A stretch of 64,000 nt of DNA, taken from NCBI GenBank assembly GCA_964519955.1, contig CAZFLM010000026.1, positions 14,874 to 78,873 of the forward strand. Reading direction: 5' to 3'. The notes below the pieces were generated by a model. The model saw only the letters and a program-made list of their open reading frames with translations. It searched no databases and was not told the origin of the DNA. How positions within the stretch are numbered: position 1 is the stretch's first letter; each line of letters begins with the position of its first letter. Position numbers and translations under genes: made by a program. Of this stretch, positions 48,241 to 57,182 are shown in pieces. This DNA comes from CAZFLM01 sp964519955 (GTDB taxonomy: Bacteria > Armatimonadota > Chthonomonadetes > Chthonomonadales > CAJBBX01).

Positions 48241-50775
48241 ATGCTAGCGTGGATCGCGGCCGCATCGATGCTCGTGCAAGGCCAGACCGTCGACGTGCCG
48301 TTCGGGCGGGCGACGTGGGCGCCGGACGGTGCGGACGCGAGGTGGGCGCCGCCGCCCGCGGCATCCGGCGTCGAGACGACCGCGGACTATGTGCGTCCGC
48401 CGCGGCCTGGCCAGGACCGCGACGAGTGGCTCCGGGCGCTGGAGGGCCTGCGGACGCAACTCCTGAGCCACCAGGCGCCGGAAGAGGTGACCGTCACGTT
48501 CCGCGGCGTGCGGGCGTGGACGCGGTTGGCGCCGCAGGTGGCCGCCGACCTGGCGCTCCGGCCCGGCGAGCGGATCGACGTCACGTTCGAGGCGCGATGG
48601 GTGTCGGGCAACTCGGAGGTCGGCCTGGCGCTGGACCACCTCGATCCAGCGACGCACGCGTGGCGGGATTGGTCGACCGTGCTGGCCACCGCGCGCATCC
48701 CGACGGATGGAGCCTGGCACCGCCTGACGATGAGCCTGACGCTGCCGGCGGGGCGCCAGGATGCCGCCATCGCGGTGCCGATCGTCGGTCAGGACGCGAC
48801 GCACGATGCCGCGACTGGGCAGTGGCTCATGCGCGACGTCACGCTGCGGGCTCCGGCCACCCCCGCACGTGAGAAGGCTGTTCGCCAGGCCGCCCAGGCG
48901 GTCTCAGCAGCGCGCCGGGGGCTCGATCTCGCGCTCTACAGCCGCCGCGACATGGCCTGGTCGACGCGCAACTACGCCTGCTACTTCCTCTTCCTCTACG
49001 ACCGCGAGTTCTACGACACCGTGGCGCGGCGCTACCGCGTCGACGAGTTCCTGGCGCGCATGGAGCGCGACTTCGGCGGCATCGACTCGGTAGTGCTCTG
49101 GCACGCCTACCCGCGCATCGGCGTGGACGAGCGGAACCAGTTCGACTTCTACCGCGACATGCCGGGCGGGCTGCCTGGCCTTCGCGAGGTCGTGGACCGG
49201 TTCCACGCGGCGGGCGTCCGCGTCTACATCGACTACAACCCGTGGGATACCGGCACGCGGCGCGAGGGGACATCCGACGCGGCGGCGCTCGCCGGCATCG
49301 TGCGGGACATCGCGGCGGACGGCATCTTCCTCGACACGATGACCGAGGCGCCGGCCGATCTGCGCGCCCGCATCGACGCCGCGCGCAAGGGCGTCGTGTT
49401 CGAGCCGGAGGGCCGCCCGCCGCTGGAGCAGCTTGGCGCGTGCACGAACTCGTGGGCGCAGTGGCCGGAGGGGCTCGACCAGCCGGGCTTGCTGCTGCTG
49501 CGCTGGCTGGAGCCGCGGCACATGCAGCACCAGATCCGCCGCTGGGACCGCAGCCACGCCGCCGAGATCGAGAGCGCCTTCTTCAACGGCAGCGGCATGC
49601 TCCTCTGGGAGAACGTGTTCGGCTCGTGGAACGGGTGGAGCGAGGAGGACAAGGCGACGTGGCGCCGCGCCGTGCCGATCCTTCGGACCTACTCGGAGGA
49701 GTTGGTGCGCGGCGCGTGGGAGCCGTTCGTCGAGACCGGCATCAGTGGGCTATACGCGAACCGCTGGACGCTCGGCGGGCGCACCCTCACCCTCTACGTG
49801 AACCGCACCGGCAGGCCCGTCACGTGGACGCAGCTCCGCCCGGTGCGCGACCTCTGGGCCGGGACGCCGCCCTCCACCATCGTAACGGTCGACCGGCTGG
49901 GCGCCACGCTGGAGGGGGAGCCGCGCAAGGCCGCGCCCAGGCCGGCCATCGCCCCAGCCGCACAACCTGCTCCGGCATCACCGGTTGCGAGCCCGACTGC
50001 CGCGCCCGGCGCCGCGTCCGGCAAGATGCTCCCGGTCGCCGGCGGCACGGCGCGCATGCTGATCCGGCACGAGCGGCGGGAGTGCGGCTGCTACGCGGAC
50101 CCGGGCTGTTCGCCGGAGCGCCGCGACTACTTCACCTATGGCACCCCGTTCAACGAGACGATCACGCACGACTACTCGGTGACCATGGAGCCGTTCCTCA
50201 TCGACGAGACGCTGGTGACGAATGCCGACTTCGAGGCGTTCCTGCGGGCCACCGGCTACCGGCCCGCGGACCCGACGAACTTCCTGAAGCACTGGCGCGG
50301 CGGCGCGTGCCCGCCCGAGCTGCGCGACCATCCGGTCGTCTACGTGGACCTCGACGACGCGCGCGCCTACGCGGCCTGGGCCGGCAAGCGCCTGCCGACC
50401 GAGGCGGAGTGGCAGCTCGCGGCACAGGGCACGGATGGGCGCCTGTGGCCGTGGGGCGCCGCGTTCGATGTGGCTCGCTGCAACGGCGCCGGCAAGGGCA
50501 CGACCTCGGTGCGCGCGTTCCCGGATGGCCGCAGTTCGGCCGGGTGCTACGACATGGCGGGCAACGTGTGGCAGTGGACGGAGAGCGAGGGCGACGACGG
50601 CCACACGCGCTTCGTCATCATCCGCGGCGGCTCGTACTTCGATGCGAAGGGTAGCGGCTGGTATGTGCGCGGCGGCGCGCAGCCGCTCGACAGCCACACC
50701 AAGTTTATCCGCATGGCGCCCGGCCTCGACCGCTGCTCGACGGTCGGCTTCCGGTGCGCGAGAGATGCGCGGTAG
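48241..50775 (+). CDS. Glycosidase-like TIM-barrel protein fused to formylglycine-generating-enzyme-like domain
   Basis: An 844-residue protein. The N-terminus is short and hydrophobic (MLAWIAAASMLVQGQ), possibly a weak signal peptide. Residues about 80-200 are beta-rich (CBM-like), and about 235-545 form a TIM barrel of the alpha-amylase or DUF6259-like kind (DSVVLWHAYPRIGVDERNQF; AAGVRVYIDYNPWDTGTRRE; DGIFLDTMTEAPADLRARID). A Pro/Ala linker (573-597) leads to a C-terminal FGE-sulfatase (SUMF1-like) domain: KRLPTEAEWQLAAQGTDGRL, MAGNVWQWTESEGDDG, FVIIRGGSYFDAKGSGWYVR and STVGFRCAR. Such domains often bind ligands or modify proteins; the copper-binding Cys pair of true FGE is not clear. GAGGAGAGG precedes the ATG. 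It is the only plus-strand gene in this block. Confidence 0.78.
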   Translation: MLAWIAAASMLVQGQTVDVPFGRATWAPDGADARWAPPPAASGVETTADYVRPPRPGQDRDEWLRALEGLRTQLLSHQAPEEVTVTFRGVRAWTRLAPQVAADLALRPGERIDVTFEARWVSGNSEVGLALDHLDPATHAWRDWSTVLATARIPTDGAWHRLTMSLTLPAGRQDAAIAVPIVGQDATHDAATGQWLMRDVTLRAPATPAREKAVRQAAQAVSAARRGLDLALYSRRDMAWSTRNYACYFLFLYDREFYDTVARRYRVDEFLARMERDFGGIDSVVLWHAYPRIGVDERNQFDFYRDMPGGLPGLREVVDRFHAAGVRVYIDYNPWDTGTRREGTSDAAALAGIVRDIAADGIFLDTMTEAPADLRARIDAARKGVVFEPEGRPPLEQLGACTNSWAQWPEGLDQPGLLLLRWLEPRHMQHQIRRWDRSHAAEIESAFFNGSGMLLWENVFGSWNGWSEEDKATWRRAVPILRTYSEELVRGAWEPFVETGISGLYANRWTLGGRTLTLYVNRTGRPVTWTQLRPVRDLWAGTPPSTIVTVDRLGATLEGEPRKAAPRPAIAPAAQPAPASPVASPTAAPGAASGKMLPVAGGTARMLIRHERRECGCYADPGCSPERRDYFTYGTPFNETITHDYSVTMEPFLIDETLVTNADFEAFLRATGYRPADPTNFLKHWRGGACPPELRDHPVVYVDLDDARAYAAWAGKRLPTEAEWQLAAQGTDGRLWPWGAAFDVARCNGAGKGTTSVRAFPDGRSSAGCYDMAGNVWQWTESEGDDGHTRFVIIRGGSYFDAKGSGWYVRGGAQPLDSHTKFIRMAPGLDRCSTVGFRCARDAR

Positions 50776-50802
50776 CGCGGACCCGGACCAAGCGCGGATG
50801 CC

Positions 50803-50830
50803 GTGGTGGGATGGGCGTCCCTGCCCGTCC
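50803..50830 (+). repeat. 28-bp repeat, copy between convergent genes
   Basis: GTGGTGGGATGGGCGTCCCT followed by GCCCGTCC. It lies between the stop at 50775 and the convergent stop at 50875. GGGC and GCCC in it can form a short hairpin. Copies also occur at 52441, 52480 and, diverged, at 29800. Confidence 0.7.
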
Positions 50831-50874
50831 GGTACAACCCCTGCAAAGGTCCGGCGACAGACGACGGCGGACGG

Positions 50875-52392
50875 TCAGGCGTCCCCCACGACCGCCGGGT
50901 TTCCGGGCCACTCGAAGTCCACCGGGTGCTCGTACGCGTCCCAGGCGCGCAGCATCTTCTCGCCGGGCGTCTCGCGTGTCGGCGCAACTCCCTCCAGCCT
51001 GTCCAGGCGGATGACCGTCCGGGCGGGCGTGCGCTCGCGCGGGTAGCCCGCCACGAGGCCACCGGGCTCCGCCAGCTTGCGCCACTCGCTACCCCACTCG
51101 CTCAGCGCCAGGTCCTTCGACATCGGGGCATAGTCGCCCAGCGTCTCGTCCGCGCCGAACGACCAGAGCTGGAAGCCCGATACGTGGCCGGCGAGGGTCT
51201 TCATCAGCTCGCGCGTGCCCTCCAGCGACTCCCCGAAGTCCCGCACCAGGTGGCCGAACTCCTCCGCCACCACCGGTCGATCTGCGCCCATGAAGCGCGC
51301 ATACAGCTCGCACTCATGGCGGCGGAACTCGAACGTCGCCTCGTCGGTCACGAACGGTTGGAGCTGGTCGTCATAGTTGGACGAGAGCAGCGGCCGATGG
51401 ATCAGGTACTGGAGCTGGGTGTAGAGGTGGATCGTGAGGTAGTCGAAGATCGCGAGGTCGCGCTGGACGCAGTTGGCGACCTTCCACGCGAAGCCCTTCG
51501 GCCCGATGCCCGCCTGGTCCGGGTGGAAGCCGCAGGTCACCATGTGGCTGGCGTCTTCGGAGCGGATCGCGTCGGTCTGGTTCTTGAGGAACCGGTAGAC
51601 CGTGGCCTCCTTGAAGTCCAGGTACTCGGCGATCATGCGCTGCGGCATCGTGTAGGCCTGCCGCCCGGCCTGCCACTTGATCTCGGGCGGCTCGATCTGG
51701 TCGACGGAGCTGTATGCCGTGCCCCACGCCTGGTTCAGCGCCCGCGCCGAGCCGAAGCGGTCTCGCAGCCACGCATGCCAGACCGGCAGTGCCCAGCGAT
51801 CGGCGAACAGGTAGGAACGGTCTGGGTGTGCGCCGCCCCAGTTGCCCTCCGGAACGTACAGCTCAACCGCGAGGTTGTAGGAGAACAGCGCGGGCTCCTT
51901 GGCGAGGAAACGAGCCAACTCCCGCCAGAGGCCGGCCATGATGCGGTAGGAGTCCGGCGCGTCGGGCGCCGCGTCCGGTCGGCCCACGAACTCGCCGCCC
52001 TCGTGGAACCACGCGCTGTTCCACATGCCCCACTCGGCAAGCGACAGCGTCACGTACACCCCGGTCTCGCGCGCCACCTCGAAGAGGAACTCGAGGCGTT
52101 CCCAGATCGAGGGGGTCATCGACGCGAACTGCACGCCGCTGCTGACCTGGGCGTCCGGCAGCAGCGCAGGGATGGGCAGGAACACCTTCATCAGGTTCAT
52201 GTGACACTCGGCGGCGACCTCGAATGCCTTCCGGATGACGTCGGGCTCCCACGCCTCCGCCGTCATGATGTCGAGCGACCGGCGGTCGTCGCCGAACGGG
52301 AAGACGAAGTTCGCGCCGAACGGCGCGATCCGCTTCCCGCTATCTGCTTCCTCGAAGTTCCAGCGATCGGCGCTGACCTTGACCAACTCCAT
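50875..52392 (-). CDS. GH5-like (cellulase-fold) glycoside-hydrolase-like protein, cytoplasmic
   Basis: A 505-residue TIM-barrel protein without a signal peptide. Landmarks shared with the proteins at 52536 and 60110 are IAPFGANFVFPFGDD, MNLMKVFLPIPALLPDAQ, TGVYVTLSLAEWGMWNS, SYNLAVELYVPEGNWGG (Glu near residue 174) and RPVVAEEFGHLVRDFGE (Glu near 375). In GH5 and GH-A clan enzymes the first Glu is the acid/base, usually preceded by Asn; here it reads VE instead of NE, while EFG is a normal nucleophile motif. A mannanase- or glucanase-like activity is possible. GGAGG lies 6 nt upstream of ATG 52392. The spacer to the next gene upstream carries the 39-bp repeat array. Confidence 0.72.
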   Translation of the reverse strand: MELVKVSADRWNFEEADSGKRIAPFGANFVFPFGDDRRSLDIMTAEAWEPDVIRKAFEVAAECHMNLMKVFLPIPALLPDAQVSSGVQFASMTPSIWERLEFLFEVARETGVYVTLSLAEWGMWNSAWFHEGGEFVGRPDAAPDAPDSYRIMAGLWRELARFLAKEPALFSYNLAVELYVPEGNWGGAHPDRSYLFADRWALPVWHAWLRDRFGSARALNQAWGTAYSSVDQIEPPEIKWQAGRQAYTMPQRMIAEYLDFKEATVYRFLKNQTDAIRSEDASHMVTCGFHPDQAGIGPKGFAWKVANCVQRDLAIFDYLTIHLYTQLQYLIHRPLLSSNYDDQLQPFVTDEATFEFRRHECELYARFMGADRPVVAEEFGHLVRDFGESLEGTRELMKTLAGHVSGFQLWSFGADETLGDYAPMSKDLALSEWGSEWRKLAEPGGLVAGYPRERTPARTVIRLDRLEGVAPTRETPGEKMLRAWDAYEHPVDFEWPGNPAVVGDA

Positions 52393-52418
52393 CAGTATCC
52401 TCCAACCTCCACACCCAG

Positions 52419-52536
52419 AACTATCGTCCTGCACGACGTCGTGGTGGGATGGGCGTCCCTGCCCGTCCTGCACAACGCTGTGGTGGGATGGGCGTCCCTG
52501 CCCGTCCAGTCCGACGCTGGCGTCCCTGCCCGTTCC
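52419..52536 (+). repeat. 39-bp tandem array containing 28-bp repeats
   Basis: Two complete 28-bp copies (52441-52468 and 52480-52507) are spaced 39 bp apart and joined by GTCCTGCACAACGCT-type linkers; a truncated third copy (52519-52536) follows. The array fills the spacer between two GH5-like genes. There is no unique spacer set as in a CRISPR. Confidence 0.75.
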
Positions 52537-54071
52537 TACCCCTGGCCCAGCCGCAGGTGCGGGTTGCCCGGCCACACGAAGTCGAGCGGGTGCGCGTACT
52601 CATCCCAGTGGTCCACCAGGTACCCGGCCGAGGTCGGGCCAGTGGGCGTCAACTCGCGCCGGCGGTCGAACTCGACCACCTGCCGCGCGGCCGGGCGTTC
52701 CGCGGGAAGGCTGTCGATGAACCCGCCGCGCTCGGCCAGCCGCGCCAGCCTGCGCCCCCACGGCGTCAGCGACCACTTCCCCTTCATCAGGTCCTCGTCG
52801 TCCACCGCGAAGACGCCTTGTGCGTAGGGTGCCAGCGTGGATTCCGGCTCGACGAAGAACCAGACCAGCCACCCGCCGCACGCGACGGCGCTCTCGCGGA
52901 TGAGCAACTCGCCCTGTTCGGCGTTTGCCTCGGGGTCGAACCGGCCCTGGTGCCCGAACTCCTCCAGGATGACCGGCTTGCCCGTGTAGCAGAAGCGCAG
53001 GTGGTTGACCGCGGCGCGGCGCATGCGGGTGCCGTCCTCGTCGGGGCGATCCTGGTAGCCCTCGTCCTTGCCCTCGATGACGTACTCGTGCATCGGGTGG
53101 AAGTCGAGGAAGTCCAGCTCACGCGGCGAGTAGCCGCCGAACAGGCGCGCGCCGGGCTTGCCGCCGGTGTGCTCGCCGAGGCCGTAGGGCTTGCGCGGGT
53201 CCAGGCCGCAAGTCACCATGTGCTGGCCGTCGACTGAGCGGATGGCGTCGGCCTGCGCCTTCAGGTAGCGGTAGCAGACCCACTCGCGGAACTCGGTGTA
53301 GTCGTAGACGGCCTGCTCGCCCTCGACGTACCTTCCCTCCTCGAAGGCGTAGGTCGGCGTCGATAGCGAGCCGAAGTCGCGGATGCCCCGGCGCCACGAA
53401 CGCTCCAGCTCGGTGACGGTGCCGTAGCGCAGCTCAAGCCAGTGCCGCCACGCCGCGTCGGCGCCCGGGTGCGTTAGCACGCCGATGCCGTCGACCGGAT
53501 GCGCGTGGCTCATGTTGCCATTCGGCATCAGCCACTCGACGGCCAGGTTCCAGGCCAGGACCGCCGGCACATCCCGGTAGCGTGCAGCGATCTGACGCCA
53601 GTAGTCGCATACGATGCTGGGCGCATCCGGCCCGGGCTCCATGCCCGGCACGCGGCCCACGTACTCGCCGCACGCGTGCCACCAGTCCAGCCCGATGCCG
53701 CCCCACTCCGAGAGCGTGGGCATCAGGTACACGCCGCGCTCGGCGGCGAGTTGCAGCGCCTGGTCGAGCATCTCGAAGGCGAGTGGCGCGATGCGGGCTC
53801 CCGGCCCCGGCTGCGGGTCCGGCAGCACGATGCTGATCGGCAGGAACACCTTCACCACGTTCATCCCGACTTCGACGACATGGTCCAGGAAGATCGCGAA
53901 GAGCGCCGGATCCCAGTCCGTGTCCCGCATGATGAAGTAGGCAGGATGGGGTGGGTTCGGGCGTGCGGAGCGCACCATCACGGCGTTGGTGCCGAACGGC
54001 ACGAAACGCTCGGATGTGCCCCGGTAGCGGAAAGTCCAGCCGTCAGGCGCGACCTCGACGTAACGCATCAT
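52536..54071 (-). CDS. GH5-like glycoside-hydrolase-like protein, second copy
   Basis: A 511-residue TIM-barrel protein without a signal peptide, homologous to the adjacent protein encoded at 50875. Matching landmarks: RFVPFGTNAVMVRSARP, MNVVKVFLPISIVLPDPQPG, GVYLMPTLSEWGGIGLDWWH, WNLAVEWLMPNGNMSHAHPV (Glu near residue 177) and KPVILEEFGHQGRFDPEA (Glu near 369). GH-A clan logic gives Glu177 and Glu369 as the acid/base and nucleophile candidates; the Asn that usually precedes the acid/base is Val. The stop at 52536 borders the repeat array. AGGAG lies 7 nt upstream of the ATG. The two genes are tandem and probably arose by duplication; substrates may differ. Confidence 0.74.
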   Translation of the reverse strand: MMRYVEVAPDGWTFRYRGTSERFVPFGTNAVMVRSARPNPPHPAYFIMRDTDWDPALFAIFLDHVVEVGMNVVKVFLPISIVLPDPQPGPGARIAPLAFEMLDQALQLAAERGVYLMPTLSEWGGIGLDWWHACGEYVGRVPGMEPGPDAPSIVCDYWRQIAARYRDVPAVLAWNLAVEWLMPNGNMSHAHPVDGIGVLTHPGADAAWRHWLELRYGTVTELERSWRRGIRDFGSLSTPTYAFEEGRYVEGEQAVYDYTEFREWVCYRYLKAQADAIRSVDGQHMVTCGLDPRKPYGLGEHTGGKPGARLFGGYSPRELDFLDFHPMHEYVIEGKDEGYQDRPDEDGTRMRRAAVNHLRFCYTGKPVILEEFGHQGRFDPEANAEQGELLIRESAVACGGWLVWFFVEPESTLAPYAQGVFAVDDEDLMKGKWSLTPWGRRLARLAERGGFIDSLPAERPAARQVVEFDRRRELTPTGPTSAGYLVDHWDEYAHPLDFVWPGNPHLRLGQG

Positions 54072-54099
54072 CGCGAACTCCTCTCAACAGGTAGGGTCG

Positions 54100-57000
54100 T
54101 CACTTGGCCTTCCACCACACGCCTCCCCACGCCTCCAGATGGACCGCGAAGCGCGCGTATCCGTCCGCGCCGCGCGTGACCGGCAGCCCCTCGAACTCGA
54201 CGCCGGCGGGCAGCCGCACCGCGACCTCGCAGTCGGTGGCGAGGCCCTGGCGCTCGCGGATGAGGATCATGCGGCCGTCGTCGCTCACCGCCACGCGCAG
54301 GTTGTGCGGCGCGAGCACCGGGCGGTCGAGGCGGACGGCCGCCGCCATCTGCTCGTAGAGCGGCACCAGCGCGTCGACCGGCTTCTGCTGCGGGCCGGAG
54401 CCCCACGTGACGTTGGTCGTCAGCCCCAGCGGGAAGCCGAACGCGAAGACGCTGTTGCCGCCGTACGCGATGCGCTTCCCGACAGGCTGTCCGGCCACGG
54501 TGAGGAACGGCGCGCCTGCAGCCGGTACTCCCGTCGGCGCGGACTTGCCGATGTCGATGGGCACGTCCACCTTGCCCGCCGGTGTCGTCAGCGCGGCGGT
54601 CTGGGCGCCGGACATCGACACACGCCGCTGGTAGTCCTTGCCGCCGAGCCACTTGCGCGGCAGGGGGCTGAAGCCGGCGGCCGGCTGGAGGCGCCCATCC
54701 AGCGGGTCGATGCGGCCGATCGCCAGCGCGCGCTTGCCCGCGAACTTCGGATCGGTCAGCCACCGGTCAAGCGCCTCCCACGCGGCGGCGGGCTGGTCGA
54801 TGCAGGCGTTCGGCACGATGACGAGTTGGTACGGGGTGAGGTCGACGTGCAGCTTGCTGGGGCCGCAGCTGAGGTCGCGCCCCATCACGATGTCGAAGTC
54901 GACGTTCAGGCGGCTCAGCGCGTCCGCCACGGTCAGCGCGTCGCCGTAGTCCATCCCGCTGATGTTGGAGTTCTCGAGGTCGAGGTTGCGCACGATCAGC
55001 ACGCGCACCTTGCGGTCGAGCTGGAAGGAGACGCCCTGCACGGCGCGCAGGAAGGGGCCGCACCACTTGAGGAACGGCGTCTCGGTGTTCGGCGCGCCGG
55101 TGTCGCCGCCGGCCATGTGCACCCACGTGTACGTCTGGGTCCACGCGCCGCCGCCGCCGATCTCGTCGAAGAAGTAGCCGAGGTACCCGTTGACGATCTC
55201 CGGCCACTGCCCCTTCTTGCCGATCTCCCCCTCGCCCGTCGCGATGCCCTTCGGCGAGCCGCCCGGCGTGCGCGCGTAGGCCCGGTACGACGCAATGGTC
55301 TTGATGGCCTTGCGGAGCGTCGTCCACGGCGGCATGTCCCGCAGGTTCGTGTCGTAGTCGTGGTCGCCCACGCCGATGACGTCGAACGGCAGGTCGGCGC
55401 GCCGGTGCAACTCCGGCCAGTGGAAGCTCCCCTCGGAGTCCTGCGCGTTGCAGAAGTACATCAGGTGGCCGGGCCACGCCTCGCGCACGATGCGCGCCCA
55501 CTGGCTGGCGAATCCGTAGTAGCGCTCGTCCTGCTGGAAGCGGTAGAAGTCGGGCCAGAGCGGGTCGTACGGCGTCCAGTCGTTGGCCACGTTGCGATGC
55601 CCGCCGAGAGTGATGCTCGGGTCGACCGGCGAGCGGTACTCCGGGAAGGCCGGCAGCGGAATCTGGTCCCACGACGTGATGCGGTCGAACACGCCGCGCT
55701 TCAAGACGAAGCCCGGCACGAGCACATCCTCGCGCGGCAGGTTGCGCCAGTTGGTCCAGCCCGCGTCCTCCGGCGATTTGCCGGCCGTGTAGGCGGAGAT
55801 GTCCGTGTAGTCGTAGCCGCGCCGGAACGCCTGCTTGAACGCGGCGAGCGTGCCGTACCTGCGCTTCAGATAGTCGACGAACAGGGCGTGCTGGTGCGTG
55901 TTGGCCAGGTCGTAGTCGACGAGGATGTCCTCCTCGCCGATCATGCACCCCAGCACGTTTGGGCAGTCCGCGTAGCGGCGGTAGACCTTGCGGTGCTCCA
56001 GCGCGCTGGCCTCGACGAGTTCGGGGTAGAGGTGGTAGCGCCCGCGATACGCCCACGGGATGATGGTCGGGGCGTTCCAGTAGAAGTCGCTCTCGAACTG
56101 GATGTAGCGTCCCATCGCGTAGGCGCGGCGGACGAAGTAGTCCAGCACGTCGACCGCGTACTCGAAGCGCGGCAGATTGCTGCCCTTCGCCTTGAAGCCG
56201 ACAGGCAGCTTGATCCACTCGCCCTGCTTGTCCAGCAGTTGCCACATGCCGGTGGCGCGCATGTAGAGGTGGACCTCGGCGTCCGCCATCAGCTTCAGGT
56301 CGCGCTCGTACTGATCCCAGTCGAACTCGGGGCTCATCGGCGTGTAGGCGCCGTTGCACGTGTAGAGCGCGAACACCAGATGCCGCACCTTGCCGGCGCC
56401 GTCGAGCAGCTCGCCGTGCTCGTTCAGCCGGCAGTTGGCGCGGAACTGCTCCTGCCACTCGGGCCGGCCGGCGGGCTCGTCGAGGCGCAGGGGCGGGCGT
56501 TGGCCGGGCGTGCCCCACTCCGCGCGCAGCCGGGCGTTGTGGTCCGCGACGAGCGCCTTCACCTGCTCGCGAGGCAGCGGCGCGAACTCCTGGTGGCGCT
56601 CCGCGGCCTTGCCTGGTTCCGGGTGGTAGCCGCCGGCGTCCTTCGCGGGCTGCCAGTCGCCCCCCGCCTTCGGGTTGGTGGTCCAGTCTGCCGCCGGCGT
56701 GGCCGCGATCTCCCACCCATCCGGCTTGGTGACGAGGTTCACCACCGTGCCGTCGCGGTACTCCACCCTCATCTGCGCGTAGAAGTTGGCACCCCAGTCG
56801 CCGTAGGAGCGCAGGGCGACGAGGAGCGCGCCGGGCTTCAGCCGCGGGCCGAAATCCGCCCACTCCCGCTGGCCGGCCTCCAGCACCAGGCGCCCGTCGA
56901 AGAAGGCGCGGATGGCGCCCGTTGAGTGAATGTACAGCACGGCGCGCTTCACCGGCCCCGCGATCTGCCACGTGCCGCGCGCGTACGATACCGTGCCGGA

Positions 57001-57177
57001 CTCGGGCGCGCCCGGCCTCGCCGGCGGGTGGTGGCCAGGCCCGGCGATGAACCGCGCGGCGTCCGGAACGAAGGGCGCGGGCTCGCTGGGTGGGAACCAG
57101 GGGCCTGCGGACGCAGACGCTGCAGCGCCCAGGAGAGCGGCGGCGGCGAGCAGGCTGCGGAGGTGTGTCCACTTCAT
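54100..57177 (-). CDS. Large secreted glycoside-hydrolase-like protein (GH42-type layout)
   Basis: A 1025-residue exported protein; residues 1-25 are a Sec signal (LLAAAALLGAAASASAGP). Residues about 60-200 are a beta-sandwich (VLYIHSTGAIRAFFDGRLVL). Residues about 280-700 look like a TIM barrel with GH42-type elements: YERDLKLMADAEVHLYMRAT, NVLGCMIGEEDILVDYDLAN, FVDYLKRRYGTLAAFKQAFR and LMYFCNAQDSEGSFHWPELH. The later part includes a flavodoxin-like trimerisation-type segment (YQLVIVPNACIDQPAAAWEA) and a C-terminal beta domain. A beta-galactosidase-like role is a guess. The frame extends far upstream, but ATG at 57177 begins the signal peptide. It starts 5 bp after the stop of the upstream gene, so the two form one operon. 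Confidence 0.75.
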   Translation of the reverse strand: MKWTHLRSLLAAAALLGAAASASAGPWFPPSEPAPFVPDAARFIAGPGHHPPARPGAPESGTVSYARGTWQIAGPVKRAVLYIHSTGAIRAFFDGRLVLEAGQREWADFGPRLKPGALLVALRSYGDWGANFYAQMRVEYRDGTVVNLVTKPDGWEIAATPAADWTTNPKAGGDWQPAKDAGGYHPEPGKAAERHQEFAPLPREQVKALVADHNARLRAEWGTPGQRPPLRLDEPAGRPEWQEQFRANCRLNEHGELLDGAGKVRHLVFALYTCNGAYTPMSPEFDWDQYERDLKLMADAEVHLYMRATGMWQLLDKQGEWIKLPVGFKAKGSNLPRFEYAVDVLDYFVRRAYAMGRYIQFESDFYWNAPTIIPWAYRGRYHLYPELVEASALEHRKVYRRYADCPNVLGCMIGEEDILVDYDLANTHQHALFVDYLKRRYGTLAAFKQAFRRGYDYTDISAYTAGKSPEDAGWTNWRNLPREDVLVPGFVLKRGVFDRITSWDQIPLPAFPEYRSPVDPSITLGGHRNVANDWTPYDPLWPDFYRFQQDERYYGFASQWARIVREAWPGHLMYFCNAQDSEGSFHWPELHRRADLPFDVIGVGDHDYDTNLRDMPPWTTLRKAIKTIASYRAYARTPGGSPKGIATGEGEIGKKGQWPEIVNGYLGYFFDEIGGGGAWTQTYTWVHMAGGDTGAPNTETPFLKWCGPFLRAVQGVSFQLDRKVRVLIVRNLDLENSNISGMDYGDALTVADALSRLNVDFDIVMGRDLSCGPSKLHVDLTPYQLVIVPNACIDQPAAAWEALDRWLTDPKFAGKRALAIGRIDPLDGRLQPAAGFSPLPRKWLGGKDYQRRVSMSGAQTAALTTPAGKVDVPIDIGKSAPTGVPAAGAPFLTVAGQPVGKRIAYGGNSVFAFGFPLGLTTNVTWGSGPQQKPVDALVPLYEQMAAAVRLDRPVLAPHNLRVAVSDDGRMILIRERQGLATDCEVAVRLPAGVEFEGLPVTRGADGYARFAVHLEAWGGVWWKAK

Positions 57178-57182
57178 TGGGC

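Noticed and set aside
52441..52536. Possible short CRISPR array
   Set aside because: Only two full repeats, with linkers of 11 bp that are also repeated, and no cas genes. It is a tandem repeat.
54139..56925. A 928-codon open frame on the plus strand, and similar ones at 33009-35459, 40763-43426 and 60128-62731
   Set aside because: They are long because the sequence is GC-rich and run exactly opposite to well-supported secreted enzymes. Their translations are Val/Arg/His/Asp-rich without domains.
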